IMG/VR virus record: IMGVR_UViG_3300027970_000142
Span: 1-23,955 of that record
Strand: one strand, 5' to 3'
Source: a virus
Length of the DNA: 23,955 bases
Positions 14,801-20,888 of the stretch are shown here, piece after piece (positions within the stretch are counted from its first letter, which is position 1; each line of letters opens with the position of its first letter). Below the pieces are notes generated by a model, which searched no databases, was not told the DNA's origin, and was given only the letters and a program-made list of their open reading frames with translations. The translations under genes and the position numbers were made by a program.

Positions 14801-16774
14801 CAACTCAATGAGTCGGGCTGGGAACTTGCCGAAACAAGTAGTTGCTCTCCCACTATAAGTATTGACGGATTCACTGATTTTGTCAAGCCAATCGATTGGC
14901 AGACTATTGCACTTGAGCCCTTCAATAAAGCCAATAGCCATCATGATGGGCTGGGACGGTTTGCCGCGTCTGAAGGTACATCCGTCCGTTTATCCCCCAA
15001 TGGCAAGCCGTCTAACCTAACTGCCGAACAATGGGCAATGGTTAGAACGCCTGAGTTTAAAAGGTGGTTTGGTGATTGGGATTTAGCTGCGGCAAAGCCA
15101 ATAAGGGAAGCCTATAATTTTGACCAAGCGCGTAATGCTGTAAAGCAATTTCAAAATAAGCCTTTAGAAAATACGCAAACAGGCATGATCGTTACTTTGT
15201 CTCGCAATAATTTGGATAAGATGTTAAGCAGCAAAGCGGTTGGTAAGTCAGAATCAGCCGCAGGCCATTCATTAGCTGTAGCGAATGTGGATGATTTGTT
15301 TAGGAGGTCAGTCTTGGGGTGGAGTAAGCCAGATAGGGATGGAAATACCAACATAACGGCTATTCATCGATTTTTTGCACCGTTAAATGTCTATGACCAT
15401 GTAAGACTGGTGAAGATGACTGTGAAGGAATTTGCCAGTGATAACCAAGGCAACAAGGTCTATTCAGTAGAATCTATAGAATTTGATGAGTTAACCCCAG
15501 CCGCTCAATGGGTTGACGCGACAATCAGAGAAGATAATCTCGATCCGATTTCAATCCGCTCGGCTGAGGCTGTTATCAGTTTAGCTAAAAGAGTGCAAGA
15601 CTTCAAGGGTGATTCATCCAAAGATGTGGATGAAAACGGCGAACCGTTGGCGTCTAAACTTGCCTATTACCTAGCTGGAGGAGAAAACAACACTATCACC
15701 ACGACACCCACAACAAAGGAGCATCCCTTCCATAAAGCCCATAACCACGATACCCCGCACGATATTTTTGAAGCCCATGAGAACCCGTTTATCCGTGGCT
15801 TGGTTGAGGACTACTATGAAAGCGGCATGCTTAGAGTGTCGGCGCTTCGCGTTGCCTTAAACCAGTGGCTGGCGGGTCAGCGTCAGCAGCTTGATAAGGC
15901 TGGATTGTCGGTGCCTGAGGAGTTGCTGTATGCCAGTGTTTGGCATGACGCCGAGGCGGGGCGGGTGACGGATTATTTAGCGGGTATTCATCCTGAGGCC
16001 TTTACTGTTAAGGATTTAAGTTTATTGACACGGCTCTTGGTGCGTAACTATTTACCCTCCGATGTGCTGATTGATGAGGCACTGACTCAGAGTGCACAAA
16101 GTTTGATGATGGGGGCGGTGCAGGCGCATTGGCAAGCTAGCCATGAGGAGTCTATTTCGTTAGCGCAGGTGGCGGCATTACGCGCTACGCTGCCCACTAC
16201 TTTAGAGGCTGTGGTGCAGGCTTTGCGGTTAGCGCCCGTGGCTAAAGCCTGTTTGGATTATGGTGCGGTGCGTGCGGCGGAAAATATTGTTGCGTTATCG
16301 AGGGAGGCGCGTGCGTCTATTCAACAGGTATTAATGGCGCATGCCTTAAAAAAACAGTCAGGCGATCATACGGCGACACCTCAATATTTGGAGCAACGCT
16401 TAGGCGATACGTTTGCTAACTTAAACCGCGATTGGCGACGTATAGCGTTAACAGAAACGGGTGAAATGTCTTTGCAGGGTTTTGTTGCGGCGCAAGCTCT
16501 TGGCACAAAACTGAAACGCATTGAGCAGTATCGCGGTGCCTGTGGCTTTTGTAAAAAAGTAGACGGCATGGTGATGGAGGTGGTTGATCCTGAACTGCCC
16601 GTTAAAGATGGGCGCACGCAGATATGGGTAGGTAAAACTAATATAGACCGCGCTAGCAGCGCACGAAAACGCACTGAGGCGGGCTTGGTGGCGAGAGCTG
16701 AGCATGAGCTATGGTGGTTGGCGGCGGGGGTTATTCATCCGCATTGCCGTGGTCTTTGGGTGCGTGTTGAGTAA
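11819..16774 (+). CDS. Giant MuF-type head morphogenesis protein with four tandem PBECR-like domains and an LPD3-like domain
   Basis: A 1651-residue polyvalent protein. Five HDxxGRFA motifs (near residues 46, 290, 538, 794 and 1042) begin modules. Four modules hold a roughly 120-residue domain resembling phage Barnase-EndoU-ColicinE5/D-RelE-like (PBECR) nucleases. Conserved in all four: HAYT (His105, His349, His602, His857), P-D-V/I-I-L, NRD or SRD plus IEKQ, YAVVLEW and EYRFRSAH. The fifth module starts LTAEQWAMVRTPEFKRWFGDW and continues as an LPD3-like domain (about 1100-1260). The C-terminus (about 1310-1651) is Mu gpF-like: DWRRIALTETGE, CGFC (1575-1578) and HPHCRG (Cys1643). MuF proteins attach to the portal inside the head. 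Putative nuclease effectors carried in the virion are inferred. Confidence 0.8.
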   Translation: MTIHHIEAAVTAMKTRFKTAPVPERIRLAKCLLAFERYLAKANPTHDLLGRFAASETGKAETALSTLPEAAQYYQDHLAGVWRLTIQRKAGTFDVKVNFNENQDHAYTKTNKDTGTREFDAVRAEFMPKMLDTISAPDVILQNGNRDLFIEKQMNGVHYAVVLEWKDSAKEYRFRSAHCWDKMEYDRNKKNYTKPAVRGRKVGQKKAPERLSKSSGADSTFTHLRDTFEKSQTPPTCQSALVQLNELGGELAETSSCYPKVSIDGFTDFVKPIDWQTIALEPFNKANSHHDGLGRFAASETGKAETALSTLPEAAQYYQDHLAGVWRLTIQRKAGTFDVKVNFNENQDHAYTKTNKDTGTREFDAVRAEFMPKMLDTISAPDVILQNGNRDLFIEKQMNGVHYAVVLEWKDSAKEYRFRSAHCWDKEEYESNLKNYLRPAPHGKKTTQKKAPERLSKSSGADSTFTHLRDSTALLQSPPKHNCTSDASLVNSLEPGGELAETSSCYPKVSIDGFTDFVKAIDWQTIALEPFNKANSHHDGLGRFASGLLGQETNLPSSESISTLQEATHYYQNHIAGIWQVTIQRKAGNFSAKLNLNDNKDHAYTKTNEATGLREFDVKRARLMQHLFNAITKPDVILQNGSRDLFIEKQIDGLHYAVVLEWKESANEYRFRSAHPWSKEEFNNNLKTYNRPLTRGKKTDKNISPKRLSKSLGETTTFSHLRDSTALLQSPPKHNCTSDASLVNSLEPGDAPVLSGIGWRFAFTDSIDRFTDFVKPIDWQTIALEPLQKANSHHDGLGRFAKNNDNHPYLPKSDDINTLQEAKAYFSNHIAGHWRITIHRKSGCFSAIINFNENQNHAYTKADKTTGKRNFDQQRARLMQHLIETISKPDIILENGNRDVYIEKQKTDSYYAVVLEWRNDAKEYRFRSAHCWDKKEYDRNVQTYRRPKARGSKLEKNKAPERLKKSFGASTAFTRLRDMIEELQPSPDCRSVVGQLNESGWELAETSSCSPTISIDGFTDFVKPIDWQTIALEPFNKANSHHDGLGRFAASEGTSVRLSPNGKPSNLTAEQWAMVRTPEFKRWFGDWDLAAAKPIREAYNFDQARNAVKQFQNKPLENTQTGMIVTLSRNNLDKMLSSKAVGKSESAAGHSLAVANVDDLFRRSVLGWSKPDRDGNTNITAIHRFFAPLNVYDHVRLVKMTVKEFASDNQGNKVYSVESIEFDELTPAAQWVDATIREDNLDPISIRSAEAVISLAKRVQDFKGDSSKDVDENGEPLASKLAYYLAGGENNTITTTPTTKEHPFHKAHNHDTPHDIFEAHENPFIRGLVEDYYESGMLRVSALRVALNQWLAGQRQQLDKAGLSVPEELLYASVWHDAEAGRVTDYLAGIHPEAFTVKDLSLLTRLLVRNYLPSDVLIDEALTQSAQSLMMGAVQAHWQASHEESISLAQVAALRATLPTTLEAVVQALRLAPVAKACLDYGAVRAAENIVALSREARASIQQVLMAHALKKQSGDHTATPQYLEQRLGDTFANLNRDWRRIALTETGEMSLQGFVAAQALGTKLKRIEQYRGACGFCKKVDGMVMEVVDPELPVKDGRTQIWVGKTNIDRASSARKRTEAGLVARAEHELWWLAAGVIHPHCRGLWVRVE
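11966..12363 (+). repeat. 398-bp exact direct repeat, copy 1 (PBECR-like domain 1)
   Basis: Base for base the same as 12698-13095, by direct comparison. It covers the GRFA motif and the whole first putative nuclease domain. Identity ends abruptly within the C-terminal part of the domain, where copy 1 reads DKMEYDRNKKN and copy 2 reads DKEEYESNLKN. Confidence 0.93.
12436..12469 (+). other. Conserved coding-sequence hairpin 1
   Basis: AGCCCCAG, bulged A, ACGATT, loop AAGTA, AATCGT, CTGGGGCT: 8 bp, one bulged A, 6 bp and a 5-base loop. It is preceded by eight A. It encodes APERLSKSSGA between domain 1 and its junction. Three further hairpins of the same architecture follow in this gene. Confidence 0.85.
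12698..13095 (+). repeat. 398-bp exact direct repeat, copy 2 (PBECR-like domain 2)
   Basis: Second copy at an offset of 732 bp (244 codons), so the reading frame is preserved. The linker after this copy is shared with module 3 rather than module 1: 13215-13305 equals 13974-14064 over 91 bp, so the array is a mosaic. Confidence 0.93.
13168..13201 (+). other. Conserved coding-sequence hairpin 2
   Basis: Identical in sequence to hairpin 1 (offset 732) although the bases just before it differ. It is also preceded by eight A. Confidence 0.85.
13215..13305 (+). repeat. 91-bp exact direct repeat in the linker, copy 1
   Basis: Identical to 13974-14064. It encodes the linker THLRDSTALLQSPPKHNC onward to NSLEPG between module 2 and its junction. 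Module 1 lacks this version of the linker. Confidence 0.9.
13927..13960 (+). other. Conserved coding-sequence hairpin 3, compensated
   Basis: CTCGCCTA, bulged A, ACGACT, loop AAGTA, AGTCGT, TAGGCGAG. Many stem bases differ from hairpins 1 and 2, yet every pair is restored on the other side, and the bulged A and the loop are kept. Confidence 0.85.
13974..14064 (+). repeat. 91-bp exact direct repeat in the linker, copy 2
   Basis: Second copy of 13215-13305, here after the diverged module 3. Its right end passes into a different sequence carrying ACCTG-TATTAT-CAGGT, where modules 1, 2 and 4 carry ACTTG-CCGAAA-CAAGT. Confidence 0.9.
14691..14726 (+). other. Conserved coding-sequence hairpin 4
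   Basis: AAGCCCCAG, bulged A, ACGGCT, loop TAAAA, AGTCGT, TTGGGGCTT. The same architecture is kept with two G-T oppositions (14699/14718 and 14704/14714). These pair as G-U only in + strand RNA and would be C-A mismatches in the antisense strand. Confidence 0.75.
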
Positions 16775-16792
16775 ATAAAGTTAAGGGCTTTG

Positions 16793-16811
16793 GCTGTCGT
16801 GACAGTAAGTT
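16793..16811 (+). promoter_or_regulatory. Candidate phage promoter (site 3)
   Basis: GCTGTCGTGACAG (16793-16805) followed by TAAGTT as -10 box, 19 bases after the MuF stop codon. It would start the unit from 16851 to the terminator at 18963. The leader would be about 33 bases and contains the ribosome binding site AAAAGGTGGG. Confidence 0.5.
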
Positions 16812-16850
16812 AAGGTCAGGCCAGGTAAATAATAAAAGGTGGGTATTTAG

Positions 16851-17135
16851 GTGGAAATTAAAGAAGTTCCTGTGGAGACTATCAGCACGGCTGCAACAGG
16901 GTTGGCTATAGGCGTACCCGCCTTATGGATGTTTTTTAGGCGCATTATTTTAAGCAATAAGATCACCGATGCGAATACTCATGTAATTGATTTGCTGCGT
17001 GAAGAGGTGACGCGATTAAATGAGTCCAATGCCAAGCTGGCTGAGCAAATAGAACAATTAATAGAGGAACGTGCTGTCAATGACAGGCGTATTTCTGAGC
17101 TAGAAGCCGAGCTGAAATGCAAAAATTGCCTTTAG
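16851..17135 (+). CDS. Membrane-anchored coiled-coil protein, possible lysis accessory/holin-like
   Basis: A 94-residue protein with one predicted membrane helix at about 11-29 (TISTAATGLAIGVPALWMFF), a basic edge (RR at 30-31) and a long heptad-rich coiled coil at about 42-88. It ends in a CKNC pair (Cys90, Cys93). Starts at GTG 16851 with a strong AAAAGGTGGG upstream. Small proteins of this layout are frequent in Mu-like phages next to head or lysis genes. A holin, spanin-like or assembly-anchor function is possible; none is proven by the sequence. First gene behind promoter candidate 3. Confidence 0.6.
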   Translation: MEIKEVPVETISTAATGLAIGVPALWMFFRRIILSNKITDANTHVIDLLREEVTRLNESNAKLAEQIEQLIEERAVNDRRISELEAELKCKNCL

Positions 17136-17197
17136 CTTAAGGACAATAACACACACAGTTTATCCAGTGGGCGTAGAGCCTTAAAAAGGAACACAAG

Positions 17198-17563
17198 ATG
17201 GCAAAAACGGTAATAATCAACAAAACGGCACGATTAGATTTTGTTGAGTATAGTCAAGATAGTTTATCAATTTGTTTAGGTTATGCAGATGCCAAAGGTC
17301 GTTTGTTTGATACCGCAGGCTGGGATGTGCTGATTGAGATAAGAAAAAATTCCCAAGATGTTTTGCCGTTATTAAGTGAAAGCACTCATACGGGGCGTAT
17401 TACTGTGGGCATACAGGGCAAATATAATATCAATATTCTTATTTCAGATCAGCAAACAGCCGCTTTAGGTAAGGGTGAGTTTGTTTATTTTATTCGTACC
17501 ATCGATCTGCGAGGCTTTGTGAATACGCTTGCTAATGGTCGTATTGTGTTAAGAGAGCGTTAA
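17198..17563 (+). CDS. Hypothetical beta-rich phage protein, 121 aa
   Basis: Family not recognised. The sequence alternates short hydrophobic strands (SLSICLGYADAKGRLFDTAGWDVLIEIRK, then YNINILISDQQ and GEFVYFIRTIDLRG), as in small domains at the start of tail fibre or baseplate-attached proteins such as BppU-like N-terminal domains. AAGGA precedes the ATG. The next gene starts two bases after its stop, and that gene has a collagen-like stretch often seen in fibres, which supports a virion-surface role. Confidence 0.55.
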   Translation: MAKTVIINKTARLDFVEYSQDSLSICLGYADAKGRLFDTAGWDVLIEIRKNSQDVLPLLSESTHTGRITVGIQGKYNINILISDQQTAALGKGEFVYFIRTIDLRGFVNTLANGRIVLRER

Positions 17564-17565
17564 TT

Positions 17566-17913
17566 ATGAGTGTTATTGAAAATAACATCATAAAGATTTT
17601 AACCGTAGGCATTCAGGGACCTGCTGGACCCTCGGGTAATACGGGTAGTCAGGGGGTTCCCTTTGCCGAATTAATTACTACGCCAATGCTGCCTATTATC
17701 AATAATTATTGTGATTTACCACGCGAGCCCATTGGCGACTTGGTGTTTAACATGGCGTTAGTGTTTGCCGTTAATGCTAATGAGCAATTTGTGATGGAGG
17801 AGCATGATCAGGTGATGATTATCAAGGCGAGCCAAAAGATTAAATTTTTAGATCAGGAATATGATTTTACAGGCAAATATGCGGTTGTTTCGTATTTGTC
17901 TAAAATTTTATAA
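17566..17913 (+). CDS. Small protein with short collagen-like repeat, 115 aa
   Basis: Residues about 15-31 read GIQGPAGPSGNTGSQG, five Gly-X-Y triplets, a collagen-like stretch of the kind used as trimeric stalks in phage fibres. The rest (LPIINNYCDLPREPIGDLVFNMALVFAVNANEQFVME) looks globular and beta-rich. It probably forms a short trimeric attachment protein with the upstream product; this is inference. Start ATG 17566 is two bases after the previous stop, suggesting coupling. Confidence 0.6.
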   Translation: MSVIENNIIKILTVGIQGPAGPSGNTGSQGVPFAELITTPMLPIINNYCDLPREPIGDLVFNMALVFAVNANEQFVMEEHDQVMIIKASQKIKFLDQEYDFTGKYAVVSYLSKIL

Positions 17914-17914
17914 G

Positions 17915-18106
17915 ATGATTGTTCGTGATCATTATTTTGCTGCGTGGGTGATAGCCAAAGGGTATCGTTACGCGATTATTAAAGCAGATAAAACCATCAG
18001 TTTAGAGATAAGTAGTACGCAGTTTAAGGCGCTTAGAAAAGAATGGAACGCACAGCATAAGCCGTATTTTGACAGCATTAGAAAGCTTATTAAGCAACTA
18101 AATTAA
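17915..18106 (+). CDS. Small basic hypothetical protein, 63 aa
   Basis: Not recognised. The start is set at ATG 17915, one base after the previous stop; the same frame is open upstream but overlaps the collagen-like gene. The protein is basic with a helical C-terminus (TQFKALRKEWNAQHKPYFDSIRKLIKQLN). Confidence 0.5.
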   Translation: MIVRDHYFAAWVIAKGYRYAIIKADKTISLEISSTQFKALRKEWNAQHKPYFDSIRKLIKQLN

Positions 18107-18169
18107 GGTTGCTCTTCTCAGTTGCACGACTATGACACACGTGTATTGTTAATATTTAAGGAGACTATA

Positions 18170-18946
18170 ATGGGACTTTTAAAAAGATCGGAAGCGTCAA
18201 TTGAAGGGTTAACTATTAAGCTTGGTGCCTTAGCGCAAGCAGATGCGGCGTTAACGTCGCGTATTGATAGTTTGGGTAATGTGTTTAACTATGTAAACAC
18301 CCTTGCGGGGGGCTCTACTTCTGCTGCGGCCTTTGATTTGTCAGCTTTGACGCAACGCGATACGGGCGACTATTACAAAGTAAGCACTTCTGGTTGGTTT
18401 GCTGTCGGTGCAAGTGCACCTTTTATGGCAAATGCTAATGATGGCTTAGTGTGGAATGCTTTAGCGGGTGTTGACATTATCGACAACACTAACTCAACCG
18501 TTGCTGGCACTGCTGAGTTTATCTCGGTAACGGGTTCAGCTGATACAGGTTTTTTGGTAGATATTGATACTGCGTTTAAAGGCAGGGTAAGTGCTGTAGA
18601 GACTGGTTTAGGTGATGAAATCACTAATCGTGGTGTTGCCATTACTAATTTGGATGCTTCGTTAAAAACCTATGCTGATGCGGCTGCGGCGGCGGTAGTT
18701 ATTTCAACCAGTGTTGAATCTTTAGTAGTAAGCAATGATCGCATTGTGTTAACGCATAAACCTAAAGATGGTGTAAACACTATTTTAAACTTTGGCACGG
18801 TGCGCTATATCGACAGCAATAATATTGCTTATGATGCGCCTGTTTCTATCGATAGCACTGATGTATCAGGAAAAACCTTGGTGATTGGTGTGGATACTTC
18901 AGGTCAGTGGGCTGGTTTTACTGTATTAGTGCAATATCAGCATTAA
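18170..18946 (+). CDS. Probable virion structural protein, 258 aa
   Basis: Not assigned to a family. The N-terminal 40 residues are helical with a coiled-coil look (SEASIEGLTIKLGALAQADAALTSRID), and the remainder is Ala/Thr/Asp/Val-rich beta sequence (DTGDYYKVSTSGWFAVG, TNSTVAGTAEFISVTGS, VRYIDSNNIAYDAPVSIDS), with a second helical segment at about 140-175. This resembles trimeric fibre or head-decoration proteins. ATG 18170 is chosen because AAGGAG ends seven bases upstream; an upstream in-frame ATG at 18122 has no such site. A strong terminator follows its stop. Confidence 0.6.
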   Translation: MGLLKRSEASIEGLTIKLGALAQADAALTSRIDSLGNVFNYVNTLAGGSTSAAAFDLSALTQRDTGDYYKVSTSGWFAVGASAPFMANANDGLVWNALAGVDIIDNTNSTVAGTAEFISVTGSADTGFLVDIDTAFKGRVSAVETGLGDEITNRGVAITNLDASLKTYADAAAAAVVISTSVESLVVSNDRIVLTHKPKDGVNTILNFGTVRYIDSNNIAYDAPVSIDSTDVSGKTLVIGVDTSGQWAGFTVLVQYQH

Positions 18947-18962
18947 GCCGATATTTTTAGTT

Positions 18963-18999
18963 AACACGGCGCACAGAGTTGTCTGTGCGCCGTGTTTTT
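18963..18999 (+). terminator. Strong rho-independent terminator
   Basis: A perfect 15-bp stem (18963-18977 with 18982-18996), loop GTTG, and T tract to 18999. It closes the unit that starts at promoter candidate 3. Confidence 0.95.
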
Positions 19000-19076
19000 G
19001 CTTTTAAGTCATGATAGTTTTTAATGTTAACGGCTTGCTCAAGCCATCAAGAGCTAAATCAATAGTGTACCTAACG

Positions 19077-19217
19077 TTACGGTAAGGGGCTGCCCGTTGG
19101 ATAACTGTAACGAAGCCCAGAACCTTTGAAAAAAATAACCTTGCCGTCTTTGGTTCGTCGCGTGTGCGCTGGGATAAAGGATTTAGCAAGCGGTTTAATA
19201 AAAATAAGCAGTGGCAT
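19077..19217 (-). CDS. Candidate small minus-strand gene, 46 aa
   Basis: From ATG at 19217 to TAA at 19077, the minus strand encodes MPLLIFIKPLAKSFIPAHTR followed by a basic RTKDGKVIFFKG segment. AGGA lies six bases before the ATG, a proper ribosome binding site. About 33 bases farther upstream is an inverted copy of the phage promoter motif with the best -10 box of the set (TATATT). The basic AHTRRTKDGKV segment resembles sequences found in phage and plasmid proteins, but no function can be given. The short length makes it uncertain; promoter and ribosome site in the correct order are the main support. It would be a moron expressed against the late genes. Confidence 0.4.
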   Translation of the reverse strand: MPLLIFIKPLAKSFIPAHTRRTKDGKVIFFKGSGLRYSYPTGSPLP

Positions 19218-19249
19218 GGAGCATCCTAAGGAATGAGTAACTAAGGCTT

Positions 19250-19270
19250 AATATACTGTCACGACATAGC
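19250..19270 (-). promoter_or_regulatory. Candidate phage promoter, inverted (site 4)
   Basis: On the minus strand GCTATGTCGTGACAG (19270-19256) is followed by TATATT (19255-19250). It is divergent from site 5 at 19395 and points to the small minus-strand gene. Confidence 0.45.
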
Positions 19271-19361
19271 GTAGACCGGATAAGCGCTAGCGTCATCCGG
19301 CAAATAACCCAAAGGTGCATGACGCTATCGCTTATTCGCCCTGCGTTTCTATGCGGTCTAC
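19271..19361. repeat. REP/BIME-like inverted repeat pair
   Basis: GTAGACCG (19271-19278) and CGGTCTAC (19354-19361) form the outer arms. Inside, CGGATAAGCGCTAGCGTCAT (19277-19296) matches the reverse complement of 19319-19338 at 18 of 20 positions. The left arm also forms its own hairpin, CCGGAT at 19276-19281 with ATCCGG at 19295-19300. This is the layout of bacterial REP pairs, so a host-type repeat has probably moved into the phage between the two divergent promoters. Confidence 0.65.
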
Positions 19362-19394
19362 ACGGTAAGCTTTTCCACCGTTATTGCTTTATAG

Positions 19395-19413
19395 GCTGTC
19401 GTGACAGTAGTCT
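19395..19413 (+). promoter_or_regulatory. Candidate phage promoter (site 5)
   Basis: GCTGTCGTGACAG (19395-19407) followed by TAGTCT (19408-19413). TTGCTT lies 18 bases before the -10 box. Transcription would start at about the ATG of the next gene (19421). Confidence 0.5.
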
Positions 19414-19420
19414 ACTAGCT

Positions 19421-20278
19421 ATGAACATTATCAATACTACTCAGCATTTACTTACTCAGCTTCCTGATTACCTTGTGGTAGGCGGGTTACTTAAAGCTAC
19501 GCCTGCCGAAGAGAATGGCGCGCGCTATTTGTATTTTGAAGCGTCTAATGAAGAGGTTGATCATCAAAATGAAATAATCCTTGCCAAGGCCTTAAGCGAT
19601 TCTGCTGAGTATTATTTGCGCCATGGCAATGTTGATTTGTCGCATTATTCTATTTTAGGGGCAAAATCAGGGCTTGCTAATTTTATGGAATATGAGATTG
19701 GTAAGCCGATCGATGTGCAGCTAAATAATACTAAAACTTTTGTAAAGGTGCAGTTGTATACGGGTGAATCAGCCATGGCTAAAAATGCCAATATGGTTTG
19801 GGATTCTTTAACCCGACAACAGCCGCCCAGCCGTTGGTATCCTTCGGTGGGCGGTGTGGTGTTGTCAAAATCGGTGCGTATCGAACCCAGTACGGGCGAG
19901 AAGATTGCCGTGGTGGATAAGGTGCGCTGGAATAATATTGCGTTAGATCGTTGTCCCGTTAATAAAACTGTGCCTGAGGTGTCGGCTGCGCCTGTAGGGG
20001 TGTTTGCTAAAAGCCTGAATGGCTTTGTGATAAAAGCGTTAACCGCAGACGCACAAGGCGCTGATGTGGCGAATTTAACAGGCGGTGCAGCGTTACGCAT
20101 AGCGTCTTTATACGGTAAGCCTTACGCTTATTATCGTAATCTGTTAGCCAAGCAGTTAAGAACTCAGACCTTGTCGCCGCATCATATCACTCAGTATGCA
20201 CAGCATCAGTTTGGTTTTACGACCAGCGAAGCGCAGGCTTTCCAGAACCAATTTTTAACCGATCTTAACCGTGCATGA
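19421..20278 (+). CDS. Prohead-protease-like protein
   Basis: A 285-residue protein first in the capsid gene group. The segment YLYFEASNEEVDHQNEIILAKAL resembles the entry of phage prohead proteases; His75 in VDLSHYS and Ser142 in RWYPSVGG fit the His and Ser positions of the HK97-type fold. It would cut scaffold and capsid during head maturation. The last 70 residues are an additional helical region containing LTGGAALRIASL (219-230), nearly repeated at the N-terminus of the capsid protein. ATG 19421 has no ribosome binding site; a longer frame upstream runs through the promoter motif and is not favoured. Scaffold and capsid genes follow. Confidence 0.6.
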   Translation: MNIINTTQHLLTQLPDYLVVGGLLKATPAEENGARYLYFEASNEEVDHQNEIILAKALSDSAEYYLRHGNVDLSHYSILGAKSGLANFMEYEIGKPIDVQLNNTKTFVKVQLYTGESAMAKNANMVWDSLTRQQPPSRWYPSVGGVVLSKSVRIEPSTGEKIAVVDKVRWNNIALDRCPVNKTVPEVSAAPVGVFAKSLNGFVIKALTADAQGADVANLTGGAALRIASLYGKPYAYYRNLLAKQLRTQTLSPHHITQYAQHQFGFTTSEAQAFQNQFLTDLNRA

Positions 20279-20344
20279 TGCACTAAGCCTTTACCTGATG
20301 GTTTTAATACCATGCTTTTAACACACTTATAGGAATACAACCAT

Positions 20345-20878
20345 ATGAATGATTTTGACGCATTGCTTGAAGAAATTGAAGCGTTACGTTTAGCCAAAGC
20401 ACTGACTGAGCACCACGTTGATGAGAAGGATGATTTGGCTGAGGATAATGAAGAGGTCGATGCTACGTTAAGCAAAGCTTTTTCCGTCCAGTTGCCTGAT
20501 GGCAGCACCGTTGAGGCGGTTGAGGGCACTGAGTTAATTAAAGCGTTGTCTGTGCAAATTGAGGAGCAAGAGGCGTTGTATAGCACGCAGCAAGAGCAGG
20601 TTTTAAAATCAATGGGTGGCTTAATGCAGTTAATTAAGGCGCAAAATGAAGCCATACTGGCATTGCAGCACAGTGTAATAGGGTTGCGTCAGGAGGGCAG
20701 TGGCAGAAAGTCAGTTGTTTCTGCGCCCTTTGTCAATGCCGAAAGCTTTATGGCAAAGGCCTTAAAATTAACTTCTGCTGGGAAACTTTTGCCCGCTGAT
20801 GTTTCTGTTCTGGAACTGGCAGGCTTTAATGAAGCGAATGTACCAGCCCATTTAATTAATAAAATCAATCTGTTATAA
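20345..20878 (+). CDS. Probable scaffolding protein, 177 aa
   Basis: An acidic, helical protein between the protease-like and capsid genes, the usual place of a scaffold. Residues 1-40 are strongly acidic (LLEEIEALRLAKAL, EKDDLAEDNEEVD), and 60-110 form a likely coiled coil (LSVQIEEQEALYSTQQEQVLKSM). The C-terminal third is more basic (GSGRKSVVSA) and could bind capsid. It is expected to be removed by the protease during maturation. AGGA lies about ten bases before ATG 20345. A weak hairpin, ATGGT / ACCAT, lies in the upstream gap. Confidence 0.6.
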   Translation: MNDFDALLEEIEALRLAKALTEHHVDEKDDLAEDNEEVDATLSKAFSVQLPDGSTVEAVEGTELIKALSVQIEEQEALYSTQQEQVLKSMGGLMQLIKAQNEAILALQHSVIGLRQEGSGRKSVVSAPFVNAESFMAKALKLTSAGKLLPADVSVLELAGFNEANVPAHLINKINLL

Positions 20879-20888
20879 GGAGTTTATC

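Larger units (their letters stand above)
12631..14900 (+). repeat. Four module junctions, each with a 14-bp palindrome
   Basis: The perfect palindrome GCCAATCGATTGGC is at 12631-12644, 14143-14156 and 14887-14900. The copy at 13375-13388 has one change (GGCAATCGATTGGC). Each sits in a nearly invariant junction of about 50 bp or more that encodes FTDFVKPIDWQTIALEP and runs into NSHHDGLGRFA. Junctions stay almost identical while the flanking domains 2, 3 and 4 differ widely. Confidence 0.88.

Noticed and set aside
11966-14954. CRISPR or diversity-generating retroelement array
   Set aside because: The repeat units are long, in-frame protein modules of 732-768 bp; there are no short spacers, no reverse transcriptase and no template/variable pair with adenine-directed changes.
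19004-19189. 61-residue minus-strand frame in the non-coding island
   Set aside because: It has no ribosome binding site and overlaps the better supported 46-residue frame, which has a ribosome site and promoter motif.
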